Source: Emticicia sp. CRIBPO (GTDB taxonomy: Bacteria > Bacteroidota > Bacteroidia > Cytophagales > Spirosomataceae). From it: 64,000 nt of DNA. The notes under the pieces are model-generated. The model ran no database searches and was not told the DNA's origin. It saw nothing but the letters and a program-made list of their open reading frames with translations. The stretch lies in contig NZ_JAAAKV010000006.1 of NCBI RefSeq assembly GCF_009905725.1, positions 310,001 to 374,000 on the forward strand, written 5' to 3'. Shown one piece after another: positions 9,362-17,608 of the stretch. Positions within the stretch are counted from its first letter, which is position 1. Every line of letters begins with the position of its first letter. The position numbers were made by a program, and so were the translations under genes.

Positions 9362-9877
9362 TTACATTCCGAATATCGCTTTCAATTCTGTAGCTTCTTC
9401 GGGTTTCATTCTGCCTGCCAATACGAGCCTGAGCTGCCTTCTTCTTAAAGCCCCTTCATAAAAATTAACTTCCTCCGGAGTTTCCGGAACAGATACAGGT
9501 ACCTCTATCGGTCTGCCGCTCTGGTCTACGGCCACGAAAGTCAAAAAGGCCTGGTTGGTATTCATCCTGATGCCGGCCGGAATATTTTCTGAAAAAACGG
9601 TTACCACAACTTCCATCGAAGAAGTAAATGAACGGGTGATCTTGGCTTCAAGTGTAACCACATTGCCGAGAGGAATGGGATTGACAAAAGAAACATTATC
9701 GACAGAGGCTGTCACGACAATACGGTTGGAATGTTTCTGAGCACATATGGCTCCTACAACGTCCATCATTCTCATAAGATTTCCTCCCATCAGGTTTCCT
9801 AAGGTGTTGGTATCATTGGGCATGACCATTTCGGTCATGATGGTGATGGACTCGTTTACTTTTTTAGATTTTGGCAT
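9362..9877 (-). CDS. Acyl-CoA thioesterase, hotdog fold
   Basis: 171 residues from the ATG at 9877 ('MPKSKKVNES'); an earlier in-frame ATG at 9910 would add 11 residues lying across a -7 promoter box and is less likely. The ACOT-type hotdog domain (about 10-125) shows 'NDTNTLGNLMGGNLMRMMD' and 'SVDNVSFVNPI', the standard active-site helix and strand of acyl-CoA hydrolases. It should cleave acyl-CoA to free acid and CoA in the cytoplasm. The last 45 residues form a charged helical tail ending in 'EEATELKAIFGM', commonly seen in the Bacteroidota version. Confidence 0.93.
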   Translation of the reverse strand: MPKSKKVNESITIMTEMVMPNDTNTLGNLMGGNLMRMMDVVGAICAQKHSNRIVVTASVDNVSFVNPIPLGNVVTLEAKITRSFTSSMEVVVTVFSENIPAGIRMNTNQAFLTFVAVDQSGRPIEVPVSVPETPEEVNFYEGALRRRQLRLVLAGRMKPEEATELKAIFGM

Positions 9878-9898
9878 ATAAACATTTATTCTTCGCCG

Positions 9899-9906
9899 CA
9901 AAACTA
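9899..9906 (-). promoter_or_regulatory. Candidate -7 box for the thioesterase gene
   Basis: On the minus strand the bases read TAGTTTTG, matching TAnnTTTG, 21 bases before the ATG at 9877. It supports starting the protein at 9877 and not at 9910. No good -33 TTTG at standard distance. Confidence 0.4.
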
Positions 9907-10010
9907 CCAATTCAATTCCATTTTCCCTTTATCAGCCACCTCTTTTCTGGTCATACCGTGGCATTCAGGAGATAAATTTGTGTCAATCATTCATTTTTTT
10001 TCAAAAACAG

Positions 10011-10041
10011 TTTGGAATAATCAATTCAAAGCATAACTTTG
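10011..10041 (+). promoter_or_regulatory. Bacteroidota-type promoter of the DUF1361-dgkA-regulator operon
   Basis: TTTG (10011-10014), a 19-bp spacer, then TAACTTTG (10034-10041): both elements of the Bacteroidota consensus at the right spacing. The start codon follows 42 bases later. The -7 box shares its last six bases with the left half of an inverted repeat (10036-10052). Confidence 0.8.
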
Positions 10042-10052
10042 TAATTCAAAGT
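10036..10052 (+). promoter_or_regulatory. Candidate operator, copy 1 (ACTTTG-N5-CAAAGT)
   Basis: A perfect 6+6 inverted repeat with a 5-bp spacer, overlapping the -7 box, followed by ACTTTTTAA (10053-10061). The same inverted repeat plus the same downstream 9-mer recurs at 12036-12061. Its place over the promoter of an operon that encodes a winged-helix regulator suggests autoregulation. Confidence 0.65.
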
Positions 10053-10082
10053 ACTTTTTAACAATAAATCACTTTAGACTTT

Positions 10083-10772
10083 ATGAGATCAGGATTCCTC
10101 TCCGGCACCAGCAAACCCACCAGCAGCTTGTTTATTCTGACTTTACTTTGTGGCTTCCTTATGGTTTTCAGGATGGCCCTCACCCACCAGATAGCCGGGA
10201 TTTTCCTGGTCTGGAACTTCCTCCTTGCCTGGATTCCATTGCTGTTCGCCTTGTGGTCAAGACGACAACTGCAGAAATACAAAAACACTAACACGCGGTA
10301 CAGGTTATTCACGACCGGCATCCTGCTGGCTTTCTGGCTGTTGTTTTTCCCGAATGCCCCTTACATCATCACCGACCTCATCCACCTCAGCCATCTTGAA
10401 AAAAACATGCTCTGGTTTGATTCTGTCGGCATTTTCGTAGTGGCACTTACCGGTCTTGCTTTAGGTTTTTATTCCCTGCATGTTTCTCATGATGTATTGA
10501 ATAAGATGTTCGGTAAATTCATGGCCTGGATATTCATGCTGGCCTCTTTAGGCTTGTCAGGCTTCGGGCTGTACCTGGGCAGGTTTGTCAGGTTCAACAG
10601 CTGGGATCTCTTCTTCCATCCGCTGCGTCTTTTCAGAACCGCACTAGGCGAATTGAACAATCCGCTGGCTTTACAAATGACCTTTGTTTTTTCAATTGTA
10701 CTTATTGGCTTATATTTGTCCATGTATAATCTGATTCCCAGAAATAATGAATCCATTAAAAATGTTGCATAG
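10083..10772 (+). CDS. DUF1361 integral membrane protein
   Basis: 229 residues with about seven membrane helices. The conserved DUF1361 signature 'LFFPNAPYIITDLIHL' is present near residue 92, and 'RFVRFNSWDLF' near 165. The biochemical role of the family is not established. It is the first gene of a four-gene operon and overlaps the next gene by 26 bp, which points to translational coupling with the lipid kinase that follows. Confidence 0.9.
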   Translation: MRSGFLSGTSKPTSSLFILTLLCGFLMVFRMALTHQIAGIFLVWNFLLAWIPLLFALWSRRQLQKYKNTNTRYRLFTTGILLAFWLLFFPNAPYIITDLIHLSHLEKNMLWFDSVGIFVVALTGLALGFYSLHVSHDVLNKMFGKFMAWIFMLASLGLSGFGLYLGRFVRFNSWDLFFHPLRLFRTALGELNNPLALQMTFVFSIVLIGLYLSMYNLIPRNNESIKNVA

Positions 10773-11106
10773 CTTTAAATATGCATTCAGGGGCATTTAT
10801 GATCTGGTCAGAAATGAGAACAATGCTCATTTTCATTTTCTGGCAACAATATTGGCCGTCATTGCCGGATTTTATTTAAAACTTAATTATATTGAGTGGT
10901 CTGTCATTATTATCCTGACCGGACTGGTGTGGTCGGCAGAAGCATTTAATTCAGCAATAGAAAAATTGTGTGATTTTGTATCGCCTGAAAAGCGGGAGAT
11001 CATCAGAAAAGTAAAGGACATGTCAGCGGCCGGGGTTCTGTTTTTAGCGATTGCAGCCGCCATCATTGCATTGATTATTTTCATTCCAAAAATATTAAAC
11101 AAATGA
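10747..11106 (+). CDS. dgkA: Diacylglycerol kinase / undecaprenol kinase family protein
   Basis: 119 residues with the DgkA fold: an N-terminal amphipathic helix ('FKYAFRGIYDLVRNENNAHF'), then three membrane helices. The family's catalytic residues are recognisable in 'RNENNAHFH', 'WSAEAFNSAIEKLCDF' and 'KDMSAAGVL'. It phosphorylates diacylglycerol or undecaprenol in the inner membrane using ATP. In bacteria of this type undecaprenol recycling for wall synthesis is plausible but cannot be told from diacylglycerol use by sequence. Its stop codon overlaps the next start (ATGA at 11103). Confidence 0.93.
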   Translation: MNPLKMLHSFKYAFRGIYDLVRNENNAHFHFLATILAVIAGFYLKLNYIEWSVIIILTGLVWSAEAFNSAIEKLCDFVSPEKREIIRKVKDMSAAGVLFLAIAAAIIALIIFIPKILNK

Positions 11107-11732
11107 ACGAACATCTGGAAAACCTCAAAGAAATCAGATCTATGATGGAGAGGTCCTCTAAATTCCTGTCACTCAGCGGACTTTCCGGTGTAGCGGCCGG
11201 TATTGTAGCCATTGTGGCGGCCATACTGGTTTATAAGAAAAAAGTAGAACTTACCGGGAATATTGAGCCAAAAGGGATTTTTGAGGCACAATCTTATACC
11301 AATCCGAATGAATTCAGAACTTATATCATTAATATTGCATTGATAACACTGGTAGCTGCTGTGACTTTGGGCATCTATTTCACGATAAGAAAAGCAAATA
11401 AGTCAGGCGAAAAAGTATGGAATAATCTCTCCAAAAAGGTAACGGTGAGTTTATTATTCCCGCTGGTTACAGGAGGACTTTTTTGCATAGGGCTGATCAG
11501 TCACGGGGTTTTGTGGGTGGTGCCATCCACTACATTAATTTTTTACGGTTTAGCTTTGTTAAATGCTTCAAAATATACCGTCAGAGATTTGTACTATCTG
11601 GGGATTTTTGAAATAGTTCTGGGTTTATCGTCCATGGTATTAACAGGTTATTCTCTGATTTTCTGGGTATTAGGTTTTGGTGTATTGCACATTTTATATG
11701 GCACAGTGATGTATTTTAAATACGAAAAATGA
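11103..11732 (+). CDS. Multi-pass membrane protein of unknown function
   Basis: 209 residues. A short charged N-terminal helix ('LENLKEIRSMMERSSKFLSL') precedes about six membrane helices. It overlaps both neighbours by 4 bp (ATGA), so it is made together with the lipid kinase and the winged-helix regulator. In Bacteroidota, membrane proteins of this kind are often encoded next to a small winged-helix regulator; I infer that the pair works together, but the signal or substrate is unknown. Confidence 0.8.
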   Translation: MNEHLENLKEIRSMMERSSKFLSLSGLSGVAAGIVAIVAAILVYKKKVELTGNIEPKGIFEAQSYTNPNEFRTYIINIALITLVAAVTLGIYFTIRKANKSGEKVWNNLSKKVTVSLLFPLVTGGLFCIGLISHGVLWVVPSTTLIFYGLALLNASKYTVRDLYYLGIFEIVLGLSSMVLTGYSLIFWVLGFGVLHILYGTVMYFKYEK

Positions 11733-12019
11733 TTTTAGACAATTTCAATAAAGCATTCGAAAGCAAAGCCCGTCTTGGCATTATGTCAGTACTGCTGGTT
11801 AATGATACCATCAGTTTTACGGGATTGAAAGAAATACTTGACCTCACTGACGGTAACCTCGCCACCCACCTTCGTACACTCGAAGATGCGGGCTACGTGG
11901 CTATGCAAAAAGAGTTTGTGGGCCGTAAGCCCAGCACTACTTATTCTGTGACCCCTGATGGCCGTAAGGCTTTTGACGACCATCTGAACGTTCTGGAAAA
12001 ACTAATCAAATCCAAGTAA
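11729..12019 (+). CDS. Winged-helix transcriptional regulator (HTH_34 type)
   Basis: 96 residues forming one winged helix-turn-helix domain: helix 'FESKARLGIMSVLLVND', recognition region 'LTDGNLATHLRTLEDAGYV', then the wing 'GRKPSTTYSVTPDGRKAFDDH'. There is no ligand domain. Such ArsR/MarR-like dimers bind inverted repeats. The most likely targets are the two identical ACTTTG-N5-CAAAGT sites at 10036 and 12036, one over its own operon promoter and one 16 bp after its stop codon. Repression through overlap with the -7 box is the simplest model. Confidence 0.9.
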   Translation: MILDNFNKAFESKARLGIMSVLLVNDTISFTGLKEILDLTDGNLATHLRTLEDAGYVAMQKEFVGRKPSTTYSVTPDGRKAFDDHLNVLEKLIKSK

Positions 12020-12034
12020 AATTTTTTATCCATT

Positions 12035-12053
12035 TACTTTGCAAAACAAAGTA
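12035..12053 (+). promoter_or_regulatory. Candidate operator, copy 2 (TACTTTG-N5-CAAAGTA)
   Basis: A perfect 7+7 inverted repeat with a 5-bp spacer, followed by ACTTTTTAA, matching copy 1 at 10036-10061. It lies 18 bp before the ATG of a frameshifted membrane-protein gene and downstream of the regulator gene. Confidence 0.65.
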
Positions 12054-12070
12054 CTTTTTAAACTAGAACT

Positions 12071-12407
12071 ATGAATAGCATACACCAACCTGTAACAGCC
12101 CGTGAAAAAAAACTGATTACCGCCCTTACCTTTCCTGATCTCTGAATTCACCTCCTTTAACACCGCCTATATGATTTCGTCCCTGACGACCATGAGTTTA
12201 ATTGTTTTGCATTCGCGTAGCCTGTTTTCTGATAAAAAAATCCCCGTCCTCATCGGGGTCATTATGTCCTTATTGTGGTTTCATTTATATGATCATACCA
12301 TCGAGGACACCACCCTCCTTATCGGAAGTCCAGGCCTTTTTATCATTCTCGCTGCCATCATGTATTTCTCCGGAAAGATCAGATGGTATTTGCCTGAACC
12401 CGCCTGA
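12071..12407 (+). pseudogene. Small membrane protein gene with a +1 frameshift
   Basis: The ATG at 12071 opens 24 codons ('MNSIHQPVTAREKKLITALT...') before a TGA at 12143. A second frame, open from 12117 and shifted by one base, continues with 'ISEFTSFNTAYMISSL' and then two or three membrane helices to a stop at 12407. Joined anywhere between 12117 and 12142, the two parts give one sensible protein of about 112 residues starting with a cytoplasmic tail. The total length is 337 bases, one more than a multiple of three. It may be a true pseudogene or an assembly error in the C/T-rich stretch. The operator-like repeat lies just upstream. Confidence 0.6.
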
Positions 12408-12419
12408 CAACTTATCAGT

Positions 12420-12453
12420 AAAAAAGCCTCTCCACGACCAGTCGTGAAGAGGC
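12420..12453 (-). terminator. Terminator after the Bax-inhibitor-like gene
   Basis: GCCTCT-C-CACGA pairs with TCGTG-A-AGAGGC (12426-12453), with an A-run at 12420-12425 that becomes a U-tract in the minus transcript. It lies 27 bp beyond the stop of the minus-strand gene and also separates it from the frameshifted gene on the plus strand. Confidence 0.82.
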
Positions 12454-12480
12454 TCTCCTTCTATATAAATCCACCGGCTT

Positions 12481-13197
12481 TTAATCTCTCAGCTTGGCCA
12501 GCAATCTCAGGATTTCAAGATACAGCCAAACAATCGTCAGCAGCAAGGCAAAAGAAGCATACCATTCCATAAACTTAGGAGCCCTTTGTGCTGCGGCTGT
12601 TTCAATCATATTAAAGTCCAGGATAAGATTCAGGGCAGCAATAGTCACAATCACCCCAGACAAACCAATGCCAACCCATCCGCTCTCATGAATAAACGGA
12701 ACGGTGATATGGAACATGCCCAGAACCCAGGTAACTAAATACAGCAAAGCCACCGCACCGGTTGCTGCAGTAACACAGAAAGCAAATTTTTCAGTTGCTT
12801 TTATGATTCCGGTTTTATAAAGCACCCACATAATAAGCACCACACCGAAAGTAAGTCCGACGGCATAAAAAGCCAGCTGACCAAACAAAGCCGACAATGC
12901 CCCTAAAGCCATGCCTTCAACGATGGCATAAGTGGGTGCCAGGGCAGGAGCCCACTCTTTCTTGAAAATCAGGATGATAGCGGTAACAAAAGCACCGATA
13001 AACCCGATAGTGATCATAGCCGGTGCAGCTGTCCAGCCACTGACCATGGCGTTCCAGGAAAAGCCTGCCGAAGCAAAAACAAGAAGTAAAAGAATACCTA
13101 CTTTATTAATGGTACTATTGACCGTCATTACATCATTCCCATCCTGTGTGTAATCATAACGATCCAGTGTTTTTTGAGAAAATACGGGATTAGCCAT
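12481..13197 (-). CDS. Bax inhibitor-1 / YccA family membrane protein
   Basis: 238 residues with seven predicted membrane helices after a 25-residue polar N-terminus. The BI-1 pattern is visible: 'YAIVEGMALGALS' in the third/fourth helix region, 'NMIETAAAQRAPKFMEWY' near 205 and a final helix ending in 'LEILRLLAKLRD'. Bacterial members of this family include pH-sensitive calcium-leak channels and the FtsH-associated YccA. The exact role in this organism is unknown. Single-gene transcription unit with its own terminator. Confidence 0.93.
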   Translation of the reverse strand: MANPVFSQKTLDRYDYTQDGNDVMTVNSTINKVGILLLLVFASAGFSWNAMVSGWTAAPAMITIGFIGAFVTAIILIFKKEWAPALAPTYAIVEGMALGALSALFGQLAFYAVGLTFGVVLIMWVLYKTGIIKATEKFAFCVTAATGAVALLYLVTWVLGMFHITVPFIHESGWVGIGLSGVIVTIAALNLILDFNMIETAAAQRAPKFMEWYASFALLLTIVWLYLEILRLLAKLRD

Positions 13198-13292
13198 AGT
13201 GTTTTTGATTGTTTGAATATATAATTTTTTAAATTAAAGCATATTCGAAACAAATTACAAAGAAATCCGGGCTTTATTTATCCAGATATCCA

Positions 13293-13300
13293 TAACTTTG
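13293..13300 (+). promoter_or_regulatory. Candidate -7 box for purM
   Basis: TAACTTTG matches TAnnTTTG 25 bases before the purM ATG. A TTTA at 13273-13276 is the nearest -33-like sequence, at 16-bp spacing. Confidence 0.45.
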
Positions 13301-13325
13301 CACCCGGAAACAATATACCAGATAA

Positions 13326-14498
13326 ATGACCGACCGTTATATGCAAAGGGGGGTTTCGGCCTCCAAGGAAGATGTTCACAAAGCGATAGAAAAGTTAGAC
13401 AAGGGTCTTTTCCCAAAGGCTTTCTGTAAGATATCGCCGGATACCCTTGGCGGTGATCCTGATTATTGTAACATCATGCATGCCGACGGGGCTGGTACCA
13501 AAACCTCGCTGGCTTATTTATACTGGAAAGAAACCGGCGACATTTCAGTGTGGAAAGGCATTGCTCAGGATTCCATCATCATGAACACGGACGACCTGCT
13601 GTGTGTAGGCTCTACGGGTCCCATCCTGATGTCTTCTTCCATTGACCGCAACAAACACAAGATTCCCGGTTCTGTTATTTCCGAGCTTATTAACGGTGGC
13701 GAGGAAGTACTTGAAATGCTGAGAAACAACGGCGTGGAGATTTACAGTACAGGTGGAGAAACTGCTGATGTTGGTGACCTGGTTAAAACCATTGCCGTCA
13801 ACACAACGGTCATTTCCAGGATGAAACGCTCAGAGGTGATTTCAAACGACCGCATCAAGGCCGGAGATGTCATTGTCGGTCTCAGTTCTTACGGACAAGC
13901 CACTTACGAAACAGAATATAACGGAGGCATGGGCAGCAACGGCCTCACCTCAGCCCGTCATGATGTTTTAGATCATCTATATGCTTCAAAATATCCGGAA
14001 AGTTATGACCAGAGTATCGACGATTCACTGGTTTATTCCGGCAAAAAACTACTGACGGAAAAAATCAAAATTAATGATGATCTTGAAGTAACCATCGGCA
14101 AACTGATCCTTTCACCTACCAGGACTTATGCTCCGGTAGTTAAAACACTTCTGGATCAGATCAGGCCACAGATCCATGGCATGGTACATTGCAGCGGTGG
14201 TGCACAGACCAAGGTTTTACATTTTGTGGACGATCTGCACATCATCAAAGATAATTTATTCCCGATCCCTCCGCTTTTCCGTCTGATACAGGAACAAAGC
14301 GGTACTTCATGGCAGGAAATGTACAAGGTTTTCAACATGGGCCACCGCCTTGAAGTCTACCTTGAAGAAGCCTATGCCCAACAGGTGATTGACATTGCCA
14401 CCTCCTTCGGCATTGAAGCTCAGATAGTAGGCCGTGTAGAAGCACACGAGGGCAAAAAAGTGACGATTAAAAGTGAGGCGGGGGTTTTTGAGTATTAA
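13326..14498 (+). CDS. purM: Phosphoribosylformylglycinamidine cyclo-ligase (AIR synthase)
   Basis: 390 residues. The PurM fold is seen in the N-terminal ATP-binding half ('HADGAGTKTSLAYLYW', 'AQDSIIMNTDDLLCVGS') and the C-terminal half ('GMVHCSGGAQTK', 'MGHRLEVYL'). It converts formylglycinamidine ribonucleotide plus ATP to aminoimidazole ribonucleotide in purine synthesis. The length and divergent motifs match the Bacteroidota form, which is longer than the enterobacterial enzyme (about 345). purD, another purine gene, is at 37.6-38.9 kb in this window but is not in the same operon. Confidence 0.95.
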   Translation: MTDRYMQRGVSASKEDVHKAIEKLDKGLFPKAFCKISPDTLGGDPDYCNIMHADGAGTKTSLAYLYWKETGDISVWKGIAQDSIIMNTDDLLCVGSTGPILMSSSIDRNKHKIPGSVISELINGGEEVLEMLRNNGVEIYSTGGETADVGDLVKTIAVNTTVISRMKRSEVISNDRIKAGDVIVGLSSYGQATYETEYNGGMGSNGLTSARHDVLDHLYASKYPESYDQSIDDSLVYSGKKLLTEKIKINDDLEVTIGKLILSPTRTYAPVVKTLLDQIRPQIHGMVHCSGGAQTKVLHFVDDLHIIKDNLFPIPPLFRLIQEQSGTSWQEMYKVFNMGHRLEVYLEEAYAQQVIDIATSFGIEAQIVGRVEAHEGKKVTIKSEAGVFEY

Positions 14499-14830
14499 AC
14501 CACATTTTTATTTGTCCCGGTTTTACTACAATTACCTCAGCAACAGTAACCGCCAATGGAGTGTAAAAGCATATCTATCTTAAATCGCTATGCTTCATTT
14601 TAAAACAAAATGGGCCTGTAATTGAATCTATCTGACGCAAAACATCGCCACTCAAACATGTTCCTCAAATGCAGCGTCAAAAATATGGCCGAACTCACAG
14701 CAAAAGCGATAAGAAGCGGGTGGTTTGAAAGAAAATAAATTTAACAATGCATAATCGCGTTTAATAAAGTATATAAATGAATTTTTACTAATTTGCAGGC
14801 AGAACCCTAAAAGCAAAGTAATATTCTGTT
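14499..14830. other. Intergenic region, 332 bp
   Basis: Lies between purM and the LRR lipoprotein gene. No convincing open frame, tRNA or strong hairpin was seen. ACTAATTTG at 14787-14795 resembles a promoter element but is one base off TAnnTTTG. Confidence 0.4.
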
Positions 14831-16231
14831 ATGAAGTATCGCTCTATTCTGCTGCTATTTGTTTTACTAACAATCATTTCCTGTAAGAAAAAAGACCCCT
14901 TAACACCCAATCAACCACCAAAAGCATTTACGGTAGAATTTAAACTAAAAGAAGACGGAAAAACTATAGAACTTATTTGGACGCGTGCGGAAGACCCGGA
15001 AAAAGAAATGGTAACTTATTCTGTGTTTTTGGACGATACACTTGCGACTAACCTGACCGAAACTAATCTGGTAATTAGCGATCTGGATTTCAATTACACT
15101 GGTCAGGGGAAAGTGATCGCAACTGATCCGAAAGGACTCAAATCAGAAGCCATTTTTACTGTCAAAACCCGGGTTCAAAGTTTCATTGAGATCCCTGACA
15201 ATAATTTTGAACAATCGCTGGTTGCTCAAAACATTGATAAAGATGGCCAGGTAAACGGTAGAATTGAGATCAAAGATGCAGAGAGGGTTACTCACCTGAA
15301 CCTGGGTGGAAGAAGTATAAAAACGCTCGAAGGTATTGAGGCCTTTAAAGAGCTCAGAAACCTGGGCCTGGCAAACAACCTCCTTACTTCTGTTAATCTC
15401 AAGAAAAACGCAAACCTTGAAAGCCTAAACTGTGAAAACAACAGGATTCCCTCCTTAGATGTCTCTAAAAATTTCAAGCTTAAAAGTCTGCAGTGTCCTG
15501 CCAATGGCCTGAAAAATCTTGAATTAGGAGAAAAACCAGTTTTGGAAGACCTGATGTGTATGACTAATCAGCTATCTCAGTTAAATATCTCCAAATGTCC
15601 AAAACTTAAAAGACTTTATTGTTTCAGTAATTCTCTCTCGGCATTAAACATCAGCAATAATTCAGAGCTTATTGCCCTGGATTGCTCTGTCAATAAAATT
15701 ACAGCCCTAGATCTGAGTAAAAATGAGAAAATCACTGGCTTGTACATCAGTGAAAATCTGCTCACCTCTTTAAAAACAGATAAAAACCCAGCTCTTCAAG
15801 CATTCATTGGGGATTACAACAAAATCTCTTCTTTCGATGGTAGTCAGAACAAACGTCTCGAAATTTTCAGTTGCAATTCCTGTTCGATGAGTAGTCTGAA
15901 TGTTGAGAATTGTACTGAGCTGAAAGTACTTGCCTGCAACAACAATTTATTAAACAGCATTGATGTCACAAAAAGCATCAACCTTTTGCGACTCACCTGC
16001 AAAGAAAATTCGTTAACCTCTCTCAACCTTAACAAGAATATCGAATTGATTTCTTTGGACTGCAGCCAAAATAAGCTCACAAAGCTCGACCTTGGTTACC
16101 ATTCCAATCTTGGCTCGATGAATGCTACAAAAAACCTTATCAAGGAAATTTGTGTGACCAGTATTCTTTCAGCCCAATTAAACTTCGAATGGATTAAAGA
16201 CCCTGGAACGGTTTACACTTATTGTTACTGA
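14831..16231 (+). CDS. Leucine-rich-repeat surface lipoprotein
   Basis: 466 residues. A signal peptide ending in a lipobox (TIISC, Cys18) is followed by a fibronectin-III-like domain (about 30-115, starting 'PPKAFTVEF'), a short 'IPDNNFEQSLVAQNIDKDGQ' linker typical of Bacteroidota LRR proteins, and about twelve repeats of roughly 21 residues ('LESLNCENNRIPSLDVSKN' type) to residue ~450. Most repeats carry a Cys before the Asn-ladder position, as in internalin-like repeats. The protein ends 'TVYTYCY', with no PorSS or other sorting domain. It is probably surface-anchored through the lipid and binds protein or glycan; the target is unknown. Confidence 0.85.
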   Translation: MKYRSILLLFVLLTIISCKKKDPLTPNQPPKAFTVEFKLKEDGKTIELIWTRAEDPEKEMVTYSVFLDDTLATNLTETNLVISDLDFNYTGQGKVIATDPKGLKSEAIFTVKTRVQSFIEIPDNNFEQSLVAQNIDKDGQVNGRIEIKDAERVTHLNLGGRSIKTLEGIEAFKELRNLGLANNLLTSVNLKKNANLESLNCENNRIPSLDVSKNFKLKSLQCPANGLKNLELGEKPVLEDLMCMTNQLSQLNISKCPKLKRLYCFSNSLSALNISNNSELIALDCSVNKITALDLSKNEKITGLYISENLLTSLKTDKNPALQAFIGDYNKISSFDGSQNKRLEIFSCNSCSMSSLNVENCTELKVLACNNNLLNSIDVTKSINLLRLTCKENSLTSLNLNKNIELISLDCSQNKLTKLDLGYHSNLGSMNATKNLIKEICVTSILSAQLNFEWIKDPGTVYTYCY

Positions 16232-16653
16232 AGTTGATTGCTATTGATATTTTTATCAGAACAGTTTTCGAAATCAAGAATCCTCTTTGAAAAAAAATGA
16301 AAAGTAATTAACTTGCAAATCATTATACGAATCGGGTGACTTATTACTTACGCTCTTCATTCTTAAGATTCTTAAAGACTTTTGGGTCTTGGTCCTAAAA
16401 CTAGTTTTAGAATCTCTAAAGACTCAAATAGAATGTACCGCGTATTGTTACCCTAATCGGCCTGGCTATTCATTTCGGTCATTATCAAAGTTGTCTGGAC
16501 CAAAGAAAGGTCTGAATACGTATTACGAACAACGTGTTCACATAAAACACTTAGCCAGACAAGGGATAACACCCTTATTACTAACAGGAAACAACTAACA
16601 ATATCTTAATTTAACTACTAAACAAAGTACCCTTCAAATTCCAATTCCAGGCT
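16232..16653. other. Intergenic region with a perfect 16-bp palindrome
   Basis: 422 bp between the LRR lipoprotein and the first collagen-like lipoprotein. It contains CTAAAACTAGTTTTAG (16395-16410), a perfect palindrome. A 69-codon open frame at 16389-16598 has no start context or recognisable product and I regard it as chance. No RNA gene was recognised. Confidence 0.45.
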
Positions 16654-17430
16654 ATGAAAAAAACAATTATTTATGGGTTCCTTGCCTCATCTTTCATAAT
16701 TTTCTCCTGCAAAGAAGGACCGGAAGGCCCGGTGGGTCCCGCAGGACCGCAAGGTACGAATGGCAAAGACGGGGCACAGGGAGTACAGGGCACACCAGGA
16801 CAGGATGGAAAAGATGCAAAAACCAGCGTAAACTCGACAGGTTGGATCAAGCTGGATTTTACCGGCGGGCAGGCAACTTTGAATAACTCCACTTATAACT
16901 CAAAAATTATCCGAACTTATGTTTCACTTAGATTAAAAAGTAACAACCAACCCTTATTCACAAAAGATATTATTGATAACGGATTGATCTTGAGTTATAT
17001 AAAATATAACACGTTAGAGTATGACAGTTCCCTGGGCAATTATATTTTAGTAACCAATATACAAACAGGCACTCCGTCCACCGCCGCCAGAAACTATTTT
17101 AAGATTGAAGGCCGGACTACTGATAAAGAAACTGATTTCTCATCCATCTTCCTTTATTTGGGAGAATCTATAAGAGAGAACTACTGGAACCCAAGCGTTT
17201 CAATTGAAACCCCGGTTTATACTGCTTATGAAAATGGATATCCTGTTTCCTTTTCAAGTACAGCTCCTGAGTTGGTAAACCAATCCCTATCCTTTTACAG
17301 GGAACTGATAGCGAAACACCAACCTGAGGTTCGCCTGGTTACGATAAAAGGTGAGGTTGGAGCCAGGATGAAAAATATAGACTATTCTGACTATGAGCAG
17401 GTCAGACAGGCCTTTAATCTGAAAGACTAA
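16654..17430 (+). CDS. Collagen-like lipoprotein, copy 1
   Basis: 258 residues. The lipobox (IIFSC, Cys19) is followed almost at once by eleven uninterrupted Gly-X-Y triplets (GPE GPV GPA GPQ ... GKD), then a globular part of about 200 residues with no known domain. The triplets should form a short collagen-like triple helix, so the protein probably trimerises at the cell surface. The C-terminal part ends in the conserved block 'SFYRELIAKHQPEVRLVTIK' shared with the next gene. Function unknown; adhesion is only a guess from the architecture. Confidence 0.85.
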   Translation: MKKTIIYGFLASSFIIFSCKEGPEGPVGPAGPQGTNGKDGAQGVQGTPGQDGKDAKTSVNSTGWIKLDFTGGQATLNNSTYNSKIIRTYVSLRLKSNNQPLFTKDIIDNGLILSYIKYNTLEYDSSLGNYILVTNIQTGTPSTAARNYFKIEGRTTDKETDFSSIFLYLGESIRENYWNPSVSIETPVYTAYENGYPVSFSSTAPELVNQSLSFYRELIAKHQPEVRLVTIKGEVGARMKNIDYSDYEQVRQAFNLKD

Positions 17431-17608
17431 AAGATCAGTTCCGCCCAAAATCAAGTCGAAACTAATTCTCTTTTTATTATTAATGATACAGCCTTAAAAG
17501 ACAGGCCGAAGACCAAGTTTATATACTCAGTTAACCATTTTCTTATTACAAAACTTAAGAATTAAGCACCTATTCTAATATTTTAAACTCTTAATTTTAC
17601 TAACGTTA

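Noticed and set aside
16389-16598. 69-codon gene in the intergenic gap
   Set aside because: Composition and lack of start context suggest chance; no hydrophobic or domain pattern.
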